Shown here: in pieces, positions 54,717 to 62,375 of the stretch | How the letters are laid out: each line of letters opens with the position of its first letter | How positions within the stretch are numbered: the first letter of the stretch is position 1 | Assembly: GCA_963740555.1 (NCBI GenBank) | Contig: CAVUES010000010.1 | Span: 62,001 to 126,000 of the forward strand | DNA from: Mayfieldus sp963740555 | GTDB lineage: Bacteria > Actinomycetota > Thermoleophilia > Solirubrobacterales > 70-9 | Direction of reading: 5' to 3' | Length of the DNA: 64,000 nucleotides | Position numbers and translations under genes: made by a program | Notes under the pieces: model-generated | Databases searched by the model: none | What the model saw: only the letters and a program-made list of their open reading frames with translations | What the model was told of the DNA's origin: nothing

Positions 54717-55895
54717 TCAACGTCGCCGAGCAGGCCTCCCATGCGAGTCCGCGGCCGCATGCCGGTGACGTCCGTGTAGACGCGAAGCGTCATTCGCGGA
54801 TCACGGTGGCCCATCTGGGCAGCAGTGATTGCCGGGTGTTCGCCGAGTTCGGCCCGCAGGGCAGCGTAGGTGCGGCGCAGGGCGTGGAAGGTGATGCCGT
54901 CGGGCAGCGGCGGCTTGCCTTCCTCGGCGAGCAGCTCGTTGGCTCGCTCGATCGCCGAGTAGAGAACCCGAGTGCGGACGCTGTTGCGATCGCGCGCGCG
55001 GTTGCGGACCCGACCGGGAAAGACGAAGTCGTCCGGCTGGCTCCACGGAGAGGCGATCTTGTGTTCGCGGAGCAGCTGGATCAGTTCCGATTCAAGCGAG
55101 ACACGGCGCACCCCGGCGGCGGTCTTGGAGGTTGCGACGGTCAACGCGCCCTCGCGCAGGTCGAGGTCGCGCCAACGTAGTTGGGTCAGCTCAGAGACGC
55201 GCAGTCCGCCGGCCATGATCGCCGTCGCGAGCAGGGCCCGGTTGCGTCCCGCGGCTCGCAAGCAGGACTTGGACTTGCTCGCCGGTGAGGCGCGCGCGTA
55301 GCGGCTCGGCCTCCTTCAGCTTCGAGACCTTGGTCTTGACCGGGTTGTGCTCGATCAGCTCGTAACGGACGGCGACGTCGAGGATCTGCCCGAGCCGGGT
55401 GAGCGTCTTGTTGATCGTCCGGTTAGACAGCGGCCGATCGACCAGGGCCTGTTCGCGCTCGCGAACCTTCAGCGCCTTGTAGCGATCGACCTCTTGCGCG
55501 GTGATCTGCGAGAGCTTGTGCTTCGCGAAGAACGGCAGCAGGTGGTGGCTGAGGGCGAGCTCGTAGTCCTCAGCAGTGCGTGGAGCGAACTCGTGGCGCC
55601 GCGCCTCGAGCCACTCAGATGCGAACTCGTGGAAGGTCGGCTCCTCCTGCGGCTCCCGAACCGACCGCGCCGCCGGCGGTTTCCAGATCCCGCGCCTGAC
55701 ATCCGCCAGGACGTTCGAGAGCTCCTCCTCAGCCTTCTGCCGGGTCCAGCCCTCGTCCCGACTTCCGAGCGTCAGATAGCGCCGCTTGCCGTAGGCGCGG
55801 AAGCGAAGGGCGTAGACCCGCCCGCCCTTCCGATCCAGCGCCAAGACCTGCCCGGTGAGCTTGCGAGCCATGCTGAGCTGAGCGTATGCCACCGG

Positions 55896-56261
55896 TCAAC
55901 TCGCCCCGCCGCCCTTGATCGGCAGGAGCCGGGGGCCGTCATCTCGACCGGAGGGATCAGCCCTTCGCCTTCCATCCCGAGGCTTGGGCCGATCGGTGTC
56001 TTGTCCCAGGGCCCGCATTCGAACGGCAGCGAGCTTCGGATCGAACCGAAGCCGCGGCCGAGGGCCTTTGCCTAGCCTTATCCCTCCCAGCTCGAGCGCA
56101 TGCGTGTAGACCCAGGAGCGATCGACGCCCAAGCGCCTGGCGAGCTCGGCAGCGTCGATCAACTCGGGGGCCGCAGCCGCGTTTCGCTGAAGCAAGTCAA
56201 TGACCCGGCCCGCGATCGCCTCGACGGTTCGGGGGTGGAGCTTGATGCGGCTCGATTCCAT
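55896..56261 (-). CDS. Excisionase-like helix-turn-helix protein
   Basis: 121 residues from ATG 56261, which has a strong AGGAGGGG site (a GTG three codons upstream is less likely). The MerR/AlpA-type HTH reads LIDAAELARRLGVDRSWVYT, followed by a wing (GIRLGKGPRPRLRFD); the tail is basic and Pro/Arg-rich. Located 4 nt before the integrase frame on the same strand, the usual xis position, so it probably controls excision of the island and/or int transcription. Confidence 0.75.
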   Translation of the reverse strand: MESSRIKLHPRTVEAIAGRVIDLLQRNAAAAPELIDAAELARRLGVDRSWVYTHALELGGIRLGKGPRPRLRFDPKLAAVRMRALGQDTDRPKPRDGRRRADPSGRDDGPRLLPIKGGGAS

Positions 56262-56340
56262 GACCTTCACCCCTCCTGTCCGGGAAAGGCGGCGATTTGC
56301 CTCGCTGAATTCGCGATTTCCTCAGCCCCCCGAGGACCGC

Positions 56341-56383
56341 TCCACCGGAGGGTGCGTAATGTGTCGGTGGTCGAGGTTGGGGT
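56341..56383. repeat. Imperfect inverted repeat, left arm of cargo cassette
   Basis: About 43 bp containing CCACCGGAGGGTGCG. Its reverse complement matches 58132-58175 at most positions (shared core GCACCCTCCGGTGG). The two arms bracket the lipoprotein and serine-hydrolase genes. Confidence 0.55.
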
Positions 56384-56497
56384 CTAGGGATGCTTGGAGG
56401 AGGAGCCGCCACTTGGGCTCCGGGGCGCGACGCCGAGGCCTCGCTGCCCGTGGACCCGGGTTGACGGCGACACCCTGTGGCTGAGAGCATCCGCACT

Positions 56498-56956
56498 ATG
56501 CGGGGAGCTGTAGCGATCGTCCTGGTTGCGGGGGTTACCGCGCTAGTCGGGTGCGGGTCGAGCAACAGTGGCGCGTCGCAAGAACAAATCAACCAAGCTC
56601 GGCAGCAGGGCGCTCGGCAGCAGCAGCAGAAAGAACGGCTTAGCCGCCTCGAGCAACAGGTCCACGCTCTTCAGAAGGACCAAAAGAAGCAGGGCGTAAC
56701 AACCACGAGTAGTTCTTCTTCGCCAGGGACTTCAGGCGGCACGAATTCCTGCGGAGACAACCTGACGGTTGGACCGGCGACAACATGCGGGTTTGCCTTG
56801 AACGTCGCAACCGATTACTACAGCCAGATCGGCAGCGGCAGTGGCACGGTGCAGTCCTTCAGCCCGACGACAGGGCAGACCTATTCGATGTCTTGCACCG
56901 CCGGCGAGCCGCACGTCTGCACCGGCGGGAACAATGCTGCCGTGTATTTCCCGTAA
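56498..56956 (+). CDS. Predicted lipoprotein with coiled coil
   Basis: 152 residues from ATG 56498. Lipoprotein signal MRGAVAIVLVAGVTALVGC ends in lipobox L-V-G-C. Residues about 30-65 are a Gln/Arg-rich coiled coil (QARQQGARQQQQKERLSRLE), then a Ser/Thr linker, then a small C-terminal domain with two Cys pairs (SCGDNLTVGPATTCGFAL, MSCTAGEPHVCTGG). Domain not recognised. The next gene overlaps or follows closely, so the pair is likely co-expressed. Confidence 0.7.
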   Translation: MRGAVAIVLVAGVTALVGCGSSNSGASQEQINQARQQGARQQQQKERLSRLEQQVHALQKDQKKQGVTTTSSSSSPGTSGGTNSCGDNLTVGPATTCGFALNVATDYYSQIGSGSGTVQSFSPTTGQTYSMSCTAGEPHVCTGGNNAAVYFP

Positions 56957-57972
56957 GGCGACACTCGAGCGCTCGACTCTGCATCGCCATCCTGGTCAGC
57001 CTGATGCTCTCTGCTGGCGCGGCGGGCTGTGGCGGTCACGGCTCGAGCACGACAAAATCCTCCGGGCAAAAGGCACAGCAGGCCGCCGCCAATCGTCGGG
57101 CAAGGCAGATCCATCAGTTACGGCACCGCGTCGCGCACCTCAAACGGAAAGCCAGGCATAAGCAGCTCGCTGCATCGAAACAGGGATCGGCGCCCTCAGT
57201 AACCTCGGCGCCCAGTGGTCGCGGCCTGGCTAGCCTGAATGCTCTCGGGCGCCAGCTTGGCGCCGACGTTGGAGCGACCCTGGGCCCGCCCGGGGCACCC
57301 CCTGCGGCTACCGGTGGCTCGCTCCAAACGGGATCTGCCTGGTCGACGATCAAGGTGCCGATTGCCATTCGCGTCCTCGATGACGCCGGCGGACCAAGCG
57401 GGCTGACAGCCACGCAGCGTGACCTGATCCGTCGGGCGATCACCCTCTCCGACAACGCCGCCGCCGCGGCGCTCTTCAACGGATTAGAGCGCAGACACGG
57501 CGGATTGTCGGGAGCATCGGCAGCGGTCACCGACGTCCTTCGGCGCGCCGGAGATAGCACCACCCAGGTATCGACTGTTGGCCGCGATGGTTTCTCTACC
57601 TATGGCCAAACCGAGTGGTCTCTGCCCTTGCAGCATCAGTTCATCTCGCGGCTCGTAGCTGGCTGTGTGACCAGCGGCGCGTCGGCCGATTACCTGCTCG
57701 GGTTGATGCGCAGCGTCACCTCGGACACCTGGGGCTTGGGTTCCGCGGGAGTCCCGGCCCTTTGGAAGGGCGGCTGGGGCCCTGGAACCGACGGCCATTA
57801 CCTGCTGCGACAAATGGGAGCGATGACGATCGCGGGCAAGCAGGTCATCGTCACCCTTGCCGTCCGCCCCGACGACGGGCAGTTCACTACCGGTGAGGCC
57901 ATCGCCTCGAAAGTCGCCCAGTTTCTCGCTCACCGAGCGGAGCGATTCGCAGGGCCTTCGGCCGGCTGCTAG
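56893..57972 (+). CDS. Class A beta-lactamase-like serine hydrolase lipoprotein
   Basis: Extracytoplasmic penicilloyl-serine-transferase-like protein. Signal CIAILVSLMLSAGAAGC has a lipobox Cys; a basic coiled stretch follows. Catalytic motifs of the fold: S-x2-K in SAWSTIKVPIAI, SDN in LSDNAAAAAL, and K-G-G in ALWKGGWGPG. The start is uncertain: the only late ATG (57004) would cut the signal peptide, so the nearest in-frame candidate is TTG 56893, overlapping the lipoprotein gene. Could hydrolyse beta-lactams or peptidoglycan peptides, or be non-catalytic. Confidence 0.68.
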   Translation: MHRRRAARLHRREQCCRVFPVRRHSSARLCIAILVSLMLSAGAAGCGGHGSSTTKSSGQKAQQAAANRRARQIHQLRHRVAHLKRKARHKQLAASKQGSAPSVTSAPSGRGLASLNALGRQLGADVGATLGPPGAPPAATGGSLQTGSAWSTIKVPIAIRVLDDAGGPSGLTATQRDLIRRAITLSDNAAAAALFNGLERRHGGLSGASAAVTDVLRRAGDSTTQVSTVGRDGFSTYGQTEWSLPLQHQFISRLVAGCVTSGASADYLLGLMRSVTSDTWGLGSAGVPALWKGGWGPGTDGHYLLRQMGAMTIAGKQVIVTLAVRPDDGQFTTGEAIASKVAQFLAHRAERFAGPSAGC

Positions 57973-58131
57973 CAGTCAAAGCCGAGGTTCAGGCCCACCT
58001 AGGAGGCCGCCCCTCCAGACGCCCTTCCACCTCCTTCGCTCCGACCCCCTGAGACTCGCCCAACGCTGTTTGGGCAGCCAGGCTGCACAGGCGCGAGCTC
58101 CAAAGAGTCGGCCTCCGTCGCCCGCCCGCAG

Positions 58132-58175
58132 AACCCGATCTCGACCCCCGACACACTATGCACCCTCCGGTGGGG
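58132..58175. repeat. Imperfect inverted repeat, right arm of cargo cassette
   Basis: Partner of 56341-56383 in opposite orientation. Core GCACCCTCCGGTGG conserved; flanking ACCC...TCGACC and CGACACA also match. Confidence 0.55.
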
Positions 58176-58315
58176 GACCAGTTGTTCCTCTCACTCGGAT
58201 CCAACTGCGCCCCGGGGGAGTGCCCCATAATCGGCACCGCCGCCGCCCAGCTGGATGAGAAGGCGACCTTCCAGCCAGCCACGGAGCGCGGCAAGCCCTA
58301 AGCGTACTCGCGTTT

Positions 58316-58358
58316 TGCCCGCCGGGAGTTCGTCCACCTGACGCGTCTCACCAATAGC
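58316..58358 (+). repeat. 43-bp direct repeat, copy 1
   Basis: Identical to 58554-58596; begins TGCCCGCCGGGAGTTCG and ends CTCACCAATAGC. Copies are 238 bp apart. Flanks differ immediately outside. Confidence 0.9.
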
Positions 58359-58553
58359 CAGCCGCAGGCGGCGCGTAGCGAACCAGCCACATTTGGCAAC
58401 AATCCGTGCCCACAGCCTCTTGCTCTTGGCGGCTAATCGTTCAAGAGTTTCCTATCGCGGGCATTGCTGAAGCTGGGCAACCTTGCGGTGATGGTTCGGC
58501 GAGGGGGGCAAAAGAGCCAGATTTGCGCCTATCTCTCCCTTTGACGAGCGGTC

Positions 58554-58596
58554 TGCCCGCCGGGAGTTCGTCCACCTGACGCGTCTCACCAATAGC
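58554..58596 (+). repeat. 43-bp direct repeat, copy 2
   Basis: Second perfect copy of the 58316-58358 repeat, just before the AT-rich promoter region of the six-gene operon. Confidence 0.9.
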
Positions 58597-58841
58597 GAGT
58601 GGGGCAAAGCGTTTAGCGACACGCATATGGCACTCCAATTCGTGCGTAAATACTGCTCTATTGTCGAGATCGTGTCGCTATCGATGCCGCTACAGTCGAT
58701 ACATCTGTTCCCCAGCTATAATGCGGATTCAGGCCATGTACTAATAAGCACTAGTAGCCCGCTACCCATTACAGCGAATATAAATGTGCCGTTCCCGCTT
58801 AGTGGAAGGCGTTCCCACGAGAACGCTGACAGGTGATCTGT

Positions 58842-58847
58842 TAAGCT
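58842..58847 (+). promoter_or_regulatory. -10 box of the six-gene operon
   Basis: TAAGCT lies 6 nt before ATG 58854, the spacing seen for leaderless genes in the host chromosome. No clear -35; a second perfect TATAAT is at 58717-58722. Confidence 0.5.
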
Positions 58848-58853
58848 GTAGGT

Positions 58854-59240
58854 ATGGCTAATGACTTAAAACGGCTCGTCGTTGAGGAAGCCGATCTCGC
58901 TGAAGCGGACCTGGCCGATGCGCTTGAGCCTTACCTGCGTTTCACGTCAGATGGGCAGCTCTTGCTCGAGGACGGATTCGAGGCTCTTTCGGCAAAGGAT
59001 CGGGTCCTTTGTTTGCTGCTGGGCCTAAGAGCTATGGAGATGCTGGGGCTCCGCCCACAAGCAACTGCGAAGCCTGCTGAGATCGTCAGGGTCTCGGGTA
59101 TGCCCCCTGGAACGGTCCGGCCGAAGTTGTCCCAGTTGACGAGGGAGCGTTACGCCACCAAGGGAGCTGACGGCTACAGCCTGCCGCTGCATTCAGCTCG
59201 GCGAGCAGTGCGGATTCTGAGTGAGATCAATGACCACTGA
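58854..59240 (+). CDS. Operon gene 1: small winged-helix-like protein
   Basis: 128 residues, family unknown. An acidic N-terminal half (VVEEADLAEADLADALEPYL) and a hydrophobic helix (KDRVLCLLLGLRAMEMLGL) lead to a winged-helix-like C-terminus: KPAEIVRVSGMPPGTVRPKL then QLTRERYATKGADGYSLP, where PPGTVRPKLSQL looks like the recognition helix and GYSLP the wing. ATG 58854 is probably leaderless. Overlaps gene 2 by 11 nt. Probably a DNA-binding or adaptor component. Confidence 0.7.
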   Translation: MANDLKRLVVEEADLAEADLADALEPYLRFTSDGQLLLEDGFEALSAKDRVLCLLLGLRAMEMLGLRPQATAKPAEIVRVSGMPPGTVRPKLSQLTRERYATKGADGYSLPLHSARRAVRILSEINDH

Positions 59241-59811
59241 GGAGGATCTGCTTGAGGCGATTCGGACGGTCCGAGAGGCCGGCCTCGACCCGGATTCGCC
59301 AGGAGGGGCAGCAGCGTTGGCGTTCCTGCTGCGAGATCGGTCGGCTGAAGCGGAGCTTCCGTCGACGACGGGCTCCGATGGTTCCATATCGGAGACGTCA
59401 GAGACAGCACTGGGCAAAGTCGCCAAATGGATTGGTGATGTCCAGGAAGATGCGCTTGCGGACCGCCTGGACTTCGATGACGCCGAAGGCGCGACCCCCT
59501 CGATTCCAAGCACGCGTTTAGGGAAGGGCAAAGCCGATCGCCAGAGAACGCTTGCGTTGCTCAAGCTTGCGGCTGATCGGAAGGGACTCGGAGTCGAGGA
59601 GGTTCCCGTTTCGCAGATAAATGCTTTGGCGGACGAGTATTCAGCGCTGGATCAGAACCTTCCGCACAACGTTGCGAAGCGTGGAGAGCTGATCGCTCGC
59701 CGGGGAAAGCGTGGCGCTTACAGCTACCGGATTACCCGAATGGGCCTGGAGCGTGCCCGCGAGCTATTCCAAGCACTGGTCAACGAAGATGAAGGAGAGT
59801 TGCGGGTTTGA
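59230..59811 (+). CDS. Operon gene 2: winged-helix-like protein
   Basis: 193 residues from ATG 59230, family unknown. N-terminal helical piece (MTTEEDLLEAIRTVREAGLD), an acidic linker (about residues 45-95), then a helical/winged C-terminus: RTLALLKLAADRKGLGVEEV, INALADEYSALDQNLPHNVA, KRGELIARRGKRGAYSYRIT, GLERARELFQAL. The second block resembles an HTH and YSYRITRMG a wing. Overlaps gene 1 by 11 nt and gene 3 by 4 nt (TTGA), indicating tight translational coupling. Confidence 0.7.
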   Translation: MTTEEDLLEAIRTVREAGLDPDSPGGAAALAFLLRDRSAEAELPSTTGSDGSISETSETALGKVAKWIGDVQEDALADRLDFDDAEGATPSIPSTRLGKGKADRQRTLALLKLAADRKGLGVEEVPVSQINALADEYSALDQNLPHNVAKRGELIARRGKRGAYSYRITRMGLERARELFQALVNEDEGELRV

Positions 59812-60368
59812 GCGATACACCTTTCAAGCTCGTCCTAAGCGGGCCCGGTGTCCAGATCGACCAGGATCTTGACCGTGCGACAGCGATGCAGGTCATCGCT
59901 GTCGCCGTGGGCGGCGACGTTGTGCCGGTGGAGTCCTCTACGCGATCGAGCCAGTCTTCACGCAAGCGCACAGGCCGAAGGAAGCGGGCGGACGGCGCTC
60001 CAAAATCGACCGGTCGTCGCCGGTCGAGGTCCCCAACGCTGGTTAAGGACCTGAGCCTGCGTCCAAAGGGCAAGAGAGGCTTGGTGGACTTTGCCGACGA
60101 GAAGCGACCGAAGACCCACCAGCAGAAGCAGGCCGTGATTGTCTACTGGCTCCGCGATGAGGCCGGATTACAGCAGGGCATCACCGTGGATCACATCAAT
60201 ACGTGCTATCAGGCGGCCGGCTGGAAACGGCCGAAGAATCTCGAAAACTCCGTCGTAGTCACGTCTATGCGGAAGGCCTGGCTCGACACGAGCGATCTCT
60301 CAAATATCACGCTGACGGTACCGGGTGAGGATCTCGTTTCCCACGAGTTGCCGGCGCAGGACAAGTAA
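59808..60368 (+). CDS. Operon gene 3: HTH-like protein with basic linker
   Basis: 186 residues, TTG start overlapping the gene 2 stop. N-terminal beta piece FKLVLSGPGVQIDQDLDRAT, then a strongly basic linker (SSRKRTGRRKRADGAPKSTG), then a compact C-terminal domain: DFADEKRPKTHQQKQAVIVY, WLRDEAGLQQGITVDHINTC, YQAAGWKRPKNLENSVVVTS and LTVPGEDLVSHELP. The last block has the spacing of small winged-helix proteins common on mobile elements. The linker suggests nucleic-acid contact. Abuts gene 4. Confidence 0.7.
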   Translation: MSDTPFKLVLSGPGVQIDQDLDRATAMQVIAVAVGGDVVPVESSTRSSQSSRKRTGRRKRADGAPKSTGRRRSRSPTLVKDLSLRPKGKRGLVDFADEKRPKTHQQKQAVIVYWLRDEAGLQQGITVDHINTCYQAAGWKRPKNLENSVVVTSMRKAWLDTSDLSNITLTVPGEDLVSHELPAQDK

Positions 60369-61157
60369 TTGGCGCAGCTCCCGTCCCTGGTTCCAGAAGA
60401 CGTCTTCTCGGACCTTCCGGAGCGGCTTCGAAAAGAGCTGCTTGTCTCCTTCGCCCAGATCGTGCAGAACTACTCAGAGCGCCGCTGGGAACCGGCGGAA
60501 CTCAACGGTGGAAAGCTGTGTGAGGTCGCATACTCGATCGTCAAAGGCATTGTCGATGGAAAGCAGCCGGCGCGCGCATCGAAACCCGGCAACATGCTTG
60601 ACGCCTGCAAGCAGCTTGAGTCGGCAAAGCACGTCCCGCGGGCCGTTCGCATCCAGATCCCGCGGATGATCGTTGCCCTGTACGAAGTACGAAACAACCG
60701 CAACGTTGGCCACGTCGGCGGTGACGTCGACCCGAACCATATGGACGCTGTCTGCGTTCTCCAGATGTCGAAGTGGATCGTCGCTGAGCTCATCCGCGTC
60801 CTCCACGGCCGACCCGTTGATGAGGCCGCGGAGCTGGTTGACGCGTTGGTCGAGCGAGAGACGCCGATCGTTTGGAAAGTTGGTGACAAGGCGCGGGTTC
60901 TCGACCCAGAGATGACGATGAAGGAGAAGTCGCTGATCCTTCTCCATGCCACAAGTGGGCCGGTTGAGGAAAGTCAGCTCGTCGAATGGGTGGAACACTC
61001 GAACCCAAGCGTGTTCCGCCGGGACGTGCTCCGCCGCGCACACAAGGAGAAGCTCCTTGAGTACGACCAGGGATCTGGTCGCGTCTACATCTCTCCGTTG
61101 GGGATCGAGTACGTCGAGCGCAAGCTGGCCACGCGTGCGACCCAGTCGACGCCCTAG
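60369..61157 (+). CDS. Operon gene 4: HEPN-like protein with winged-helix tail
   Basis: 262 residues; TTG 60369 directly follows the gene 3 TAA. The helical middle holds a polar R-x6-H motif, RNNRNVGH (Arg108-His115), followed by GGDVDPNHMDAV and a helix CVLQMSKWIVAELIRVLHGR. This is how HEPN/Abi-C RNases present their catalytic R-N...H. Residues about 185-255 look like a winged helix (MTMKEKSLILLHATSGPVEE, SVFRRDVLRRAHKEKLLEYD, VYISPLGIEYVERKL). A ribonuclease toxin or sensor role is inference. Confidence 0.7.
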   Translation: MAQLPSLVPEDVFSDLPERLRKELLVSFAQIVQNYSERRWEPAELNGGKLCEVAYSIVKGIVDGKQPARASKPGNMLDACKQLESAKHVPRAVRIQIPRMIVALYEVRNNRNVGHVGGDVDPNHMDAVCVLQMSKWIVAELIRVLHGRPVDEAAELVDALVERETPIVWKVGDKARVLDPEMTMKEKSLILLHATSGPVEESQLVEWVEHSNPSVFRRDVLRRAHKEKLLEYDQGSGRVYISPLGIEYVERKLATRATQSTP

Positions 61158-61194
61158 CTCCGACGCAAGAAATGCGACCAAACATTCGGAAACC

Positions 61195-61734
61195 ATGCCG
61201 ACCATGAATACGCCCCAGCTACTACTCGAGCAAGCGCGCGATTACGCTCGCGCCGAGAATGAGAGAGCAAACTCCCTACAGATCCGAACGACGGCCATCG
61301 TGGCGGCTGCTGGTGTGATTCTGTCTCTCTCGATTACGGTTGGAAAGGACCTATTCACCCACCAGGTCGACAAGTCGCTGTTCCACCTGTTATTTGTCGC
61401 AACGCTCGCGCTGTTGTTTATTTCCGCGCTGCTGGGAGTCTCAGTCCTATGGCCGCCTGCCAGCTACGCTGCAAGCGTCGAAGAGGTCGAGGATTACCTG
61501 TCGGACTCGACGCTCGATGAGGGAGAGCGGGAGACCGCTACCGCCCTCATTTCTAGCCTGCATTTCGAGCTGGCTGAGACGCGCGCCAGCAACGACAAAA
61601 AGTCTCGCCTGCTCGGCTTGGCCCTTGTGATGCTCGTTATTGGGGCTTTGGGAGCTTCGGTCCTTGGGGCTACACTTGGTTTGACCGATAGGAAACTCCC
61701 GTCGCCGAATCCTGGGGCCCTCAAATCTAAATAA
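61195..61734 (+). CDS. Operon gene 5: three-TM membrane protein, effector-like
   Basis: 179 residues from ATG 61195; the frame is open earlier but there overlaps gene 4. N-terminal amphipathic helix (QLLLEQARDYARAENERANS), TM1 about 32-50, TM2 about 62-86, a cytosolic helical segment with EEVEDYL and ALISSLHFELAETRASNDKK, TM3 about 139-163. The layout (helix, two close TMs, helical segment, last TM) recalls PycTM/SLATT-type membrane effectors of nucleotide-signal defence systems. No sequence proof of that. Confidence 0.68.
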   Translation: MPTMNTPQLLLEQARDYARAENERANSLQIRTTAIVAAAGVILSLSITVGKDLFTHQVDKSLFHLLFVATLALLFISALLGVSVLWPPASYAASVEEVEDYLSDSTLDEGERETATALISSLHFELAETRASNDKKSRLLGLALVMLVIGALGASVLGATLGLTDRKLPSPNPGALKSK

Positions 61735-61763
61735 GCGGGCTCAACCGGAAAGAGAAAGTCCAA

Positions 61764-62102
61764 ATGGCTGCAACACGCATGTATCCCCTCAGTGCTCAAG
61801 AGCGCGAGGCGGTTCGTCGTGTTCTCAATGAGGATGATTTGGACCGCCTGTTTCTGCAGGCTCTGCGGGAGTTCACTTGGGGTGCTCGCAGCGATTTGGA
61901 GGCAGTCGCAGCCGCGCATCCAAAAGTAGCTGCGGCGGTGCCTCGTTGGCTGGCCTCTGCGCGACGCCGAAACCTGATTCAGCGACGCGAGAATGGGTCA
62001 GGTCTTGAGTGGACGCTCACAGAGATTGGCAACAAGCGCCTCGCGGATTTGATGGCGAAGGCTGAGCCTCCGCGTCTAAGGCCTTCGAAGCGCCTGCGTT
62101 AA
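61764..62102 (+). CDS. Operon gene 6: small winged-helix protein
   Basis: 112 residues. LSAQEREAVRRVLNEDDLDR, LFLQALREFTWGARSDLEAV, then PRWLASARRRNLIQRRENGS and LEWTLTEIGNKRLADLM, a plausible winged helix with EWTLTEIG as wing. Starts 29 nt after gene 5, with GGAAAGAGAAAG 10-20 nt upstream of the ATG. Last gene before attR. Confidence 0.62.
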   Translation: MAATRMYPLSAQEREAVRRVLNEDDLDRLFLQALREFTWGARSDLEAVAAAHPKVAAAVPRWLASARRRNLIQRRENGSGLEWTLTEIGNKRLADLMAKAEPPRLRPSKRLR

Positions 62103-62261
62103 ACGAGCCTTGGCGTGATGTCTTGGGCACTAGTGCCCAAATCGCCGATGATCGCCCGCAAACTGCAGTGATCTAGCCCGGCATTAGACGGGCGGCGGCA
62201 GGTGGATCATTCCGCTTGGGAATGCGAGACTCGGCTCCGTTTCGGGGTTCCCCGAACCGCT
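62103..62261. repeat. Island right end with 18-bp palindrome (62124-62141)
   Basis: TTGGGCACTAGTGCCCAA is a perfect palindrome built from the same TTGGGCACTA motif that is tandemly repeated near attL. It lies 121 bp from attR and may be an integrase arm site, or a terminator for the operon. No gene seen. Confidence 0.55.
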
Positions 62262-62305
<44 letters not shown>

Positions 62306-62375
62306 TCTTCAGGGACGCCGTGGTGCTACTGCCGCTGGCGCCGCAGAACGAAGAGGTGTCCAATACAGCGTCCAG

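Larger units (their letters stand above)
57973..58841. other. Long non-coding stretch of the island
   Basis: No convincing gene. It contains the right arm of the cassette inverted repeat (58132-58175), a perfect 43-bp direct repeat (58316-58358 and 58554-58596), and from about 58620 a markedly AT-richer segment with TATAAT at 58717-58722, which could be a promoter for an untranslated RNA or an upstream start for the six-gene operon. Minus-strand frames through both 43-bp repeats read LAIGETRQVDELPAG, hinting at decayed duplicated coding sequence. Confidence 0.5.

Noticed and set aside
55191..55261. Programmed ribosomal frameshift in the integrase
   Set aside because: No slippery heptamer or pseudoknot is apparent; a simple indel or base-calling error is more likely.
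58316..58596. CRISPR array
   Set aside because: Only two copies of the 43-bp repeat, 195 bp of sequence between them, and no cas genes.
60946..61194. Upstream extension of the three-TM protein into gene 4
   Set aside because: It would overlap gene 4 by over 200 nt in another frame and adds Ser/Arg-rich sequence without structure.
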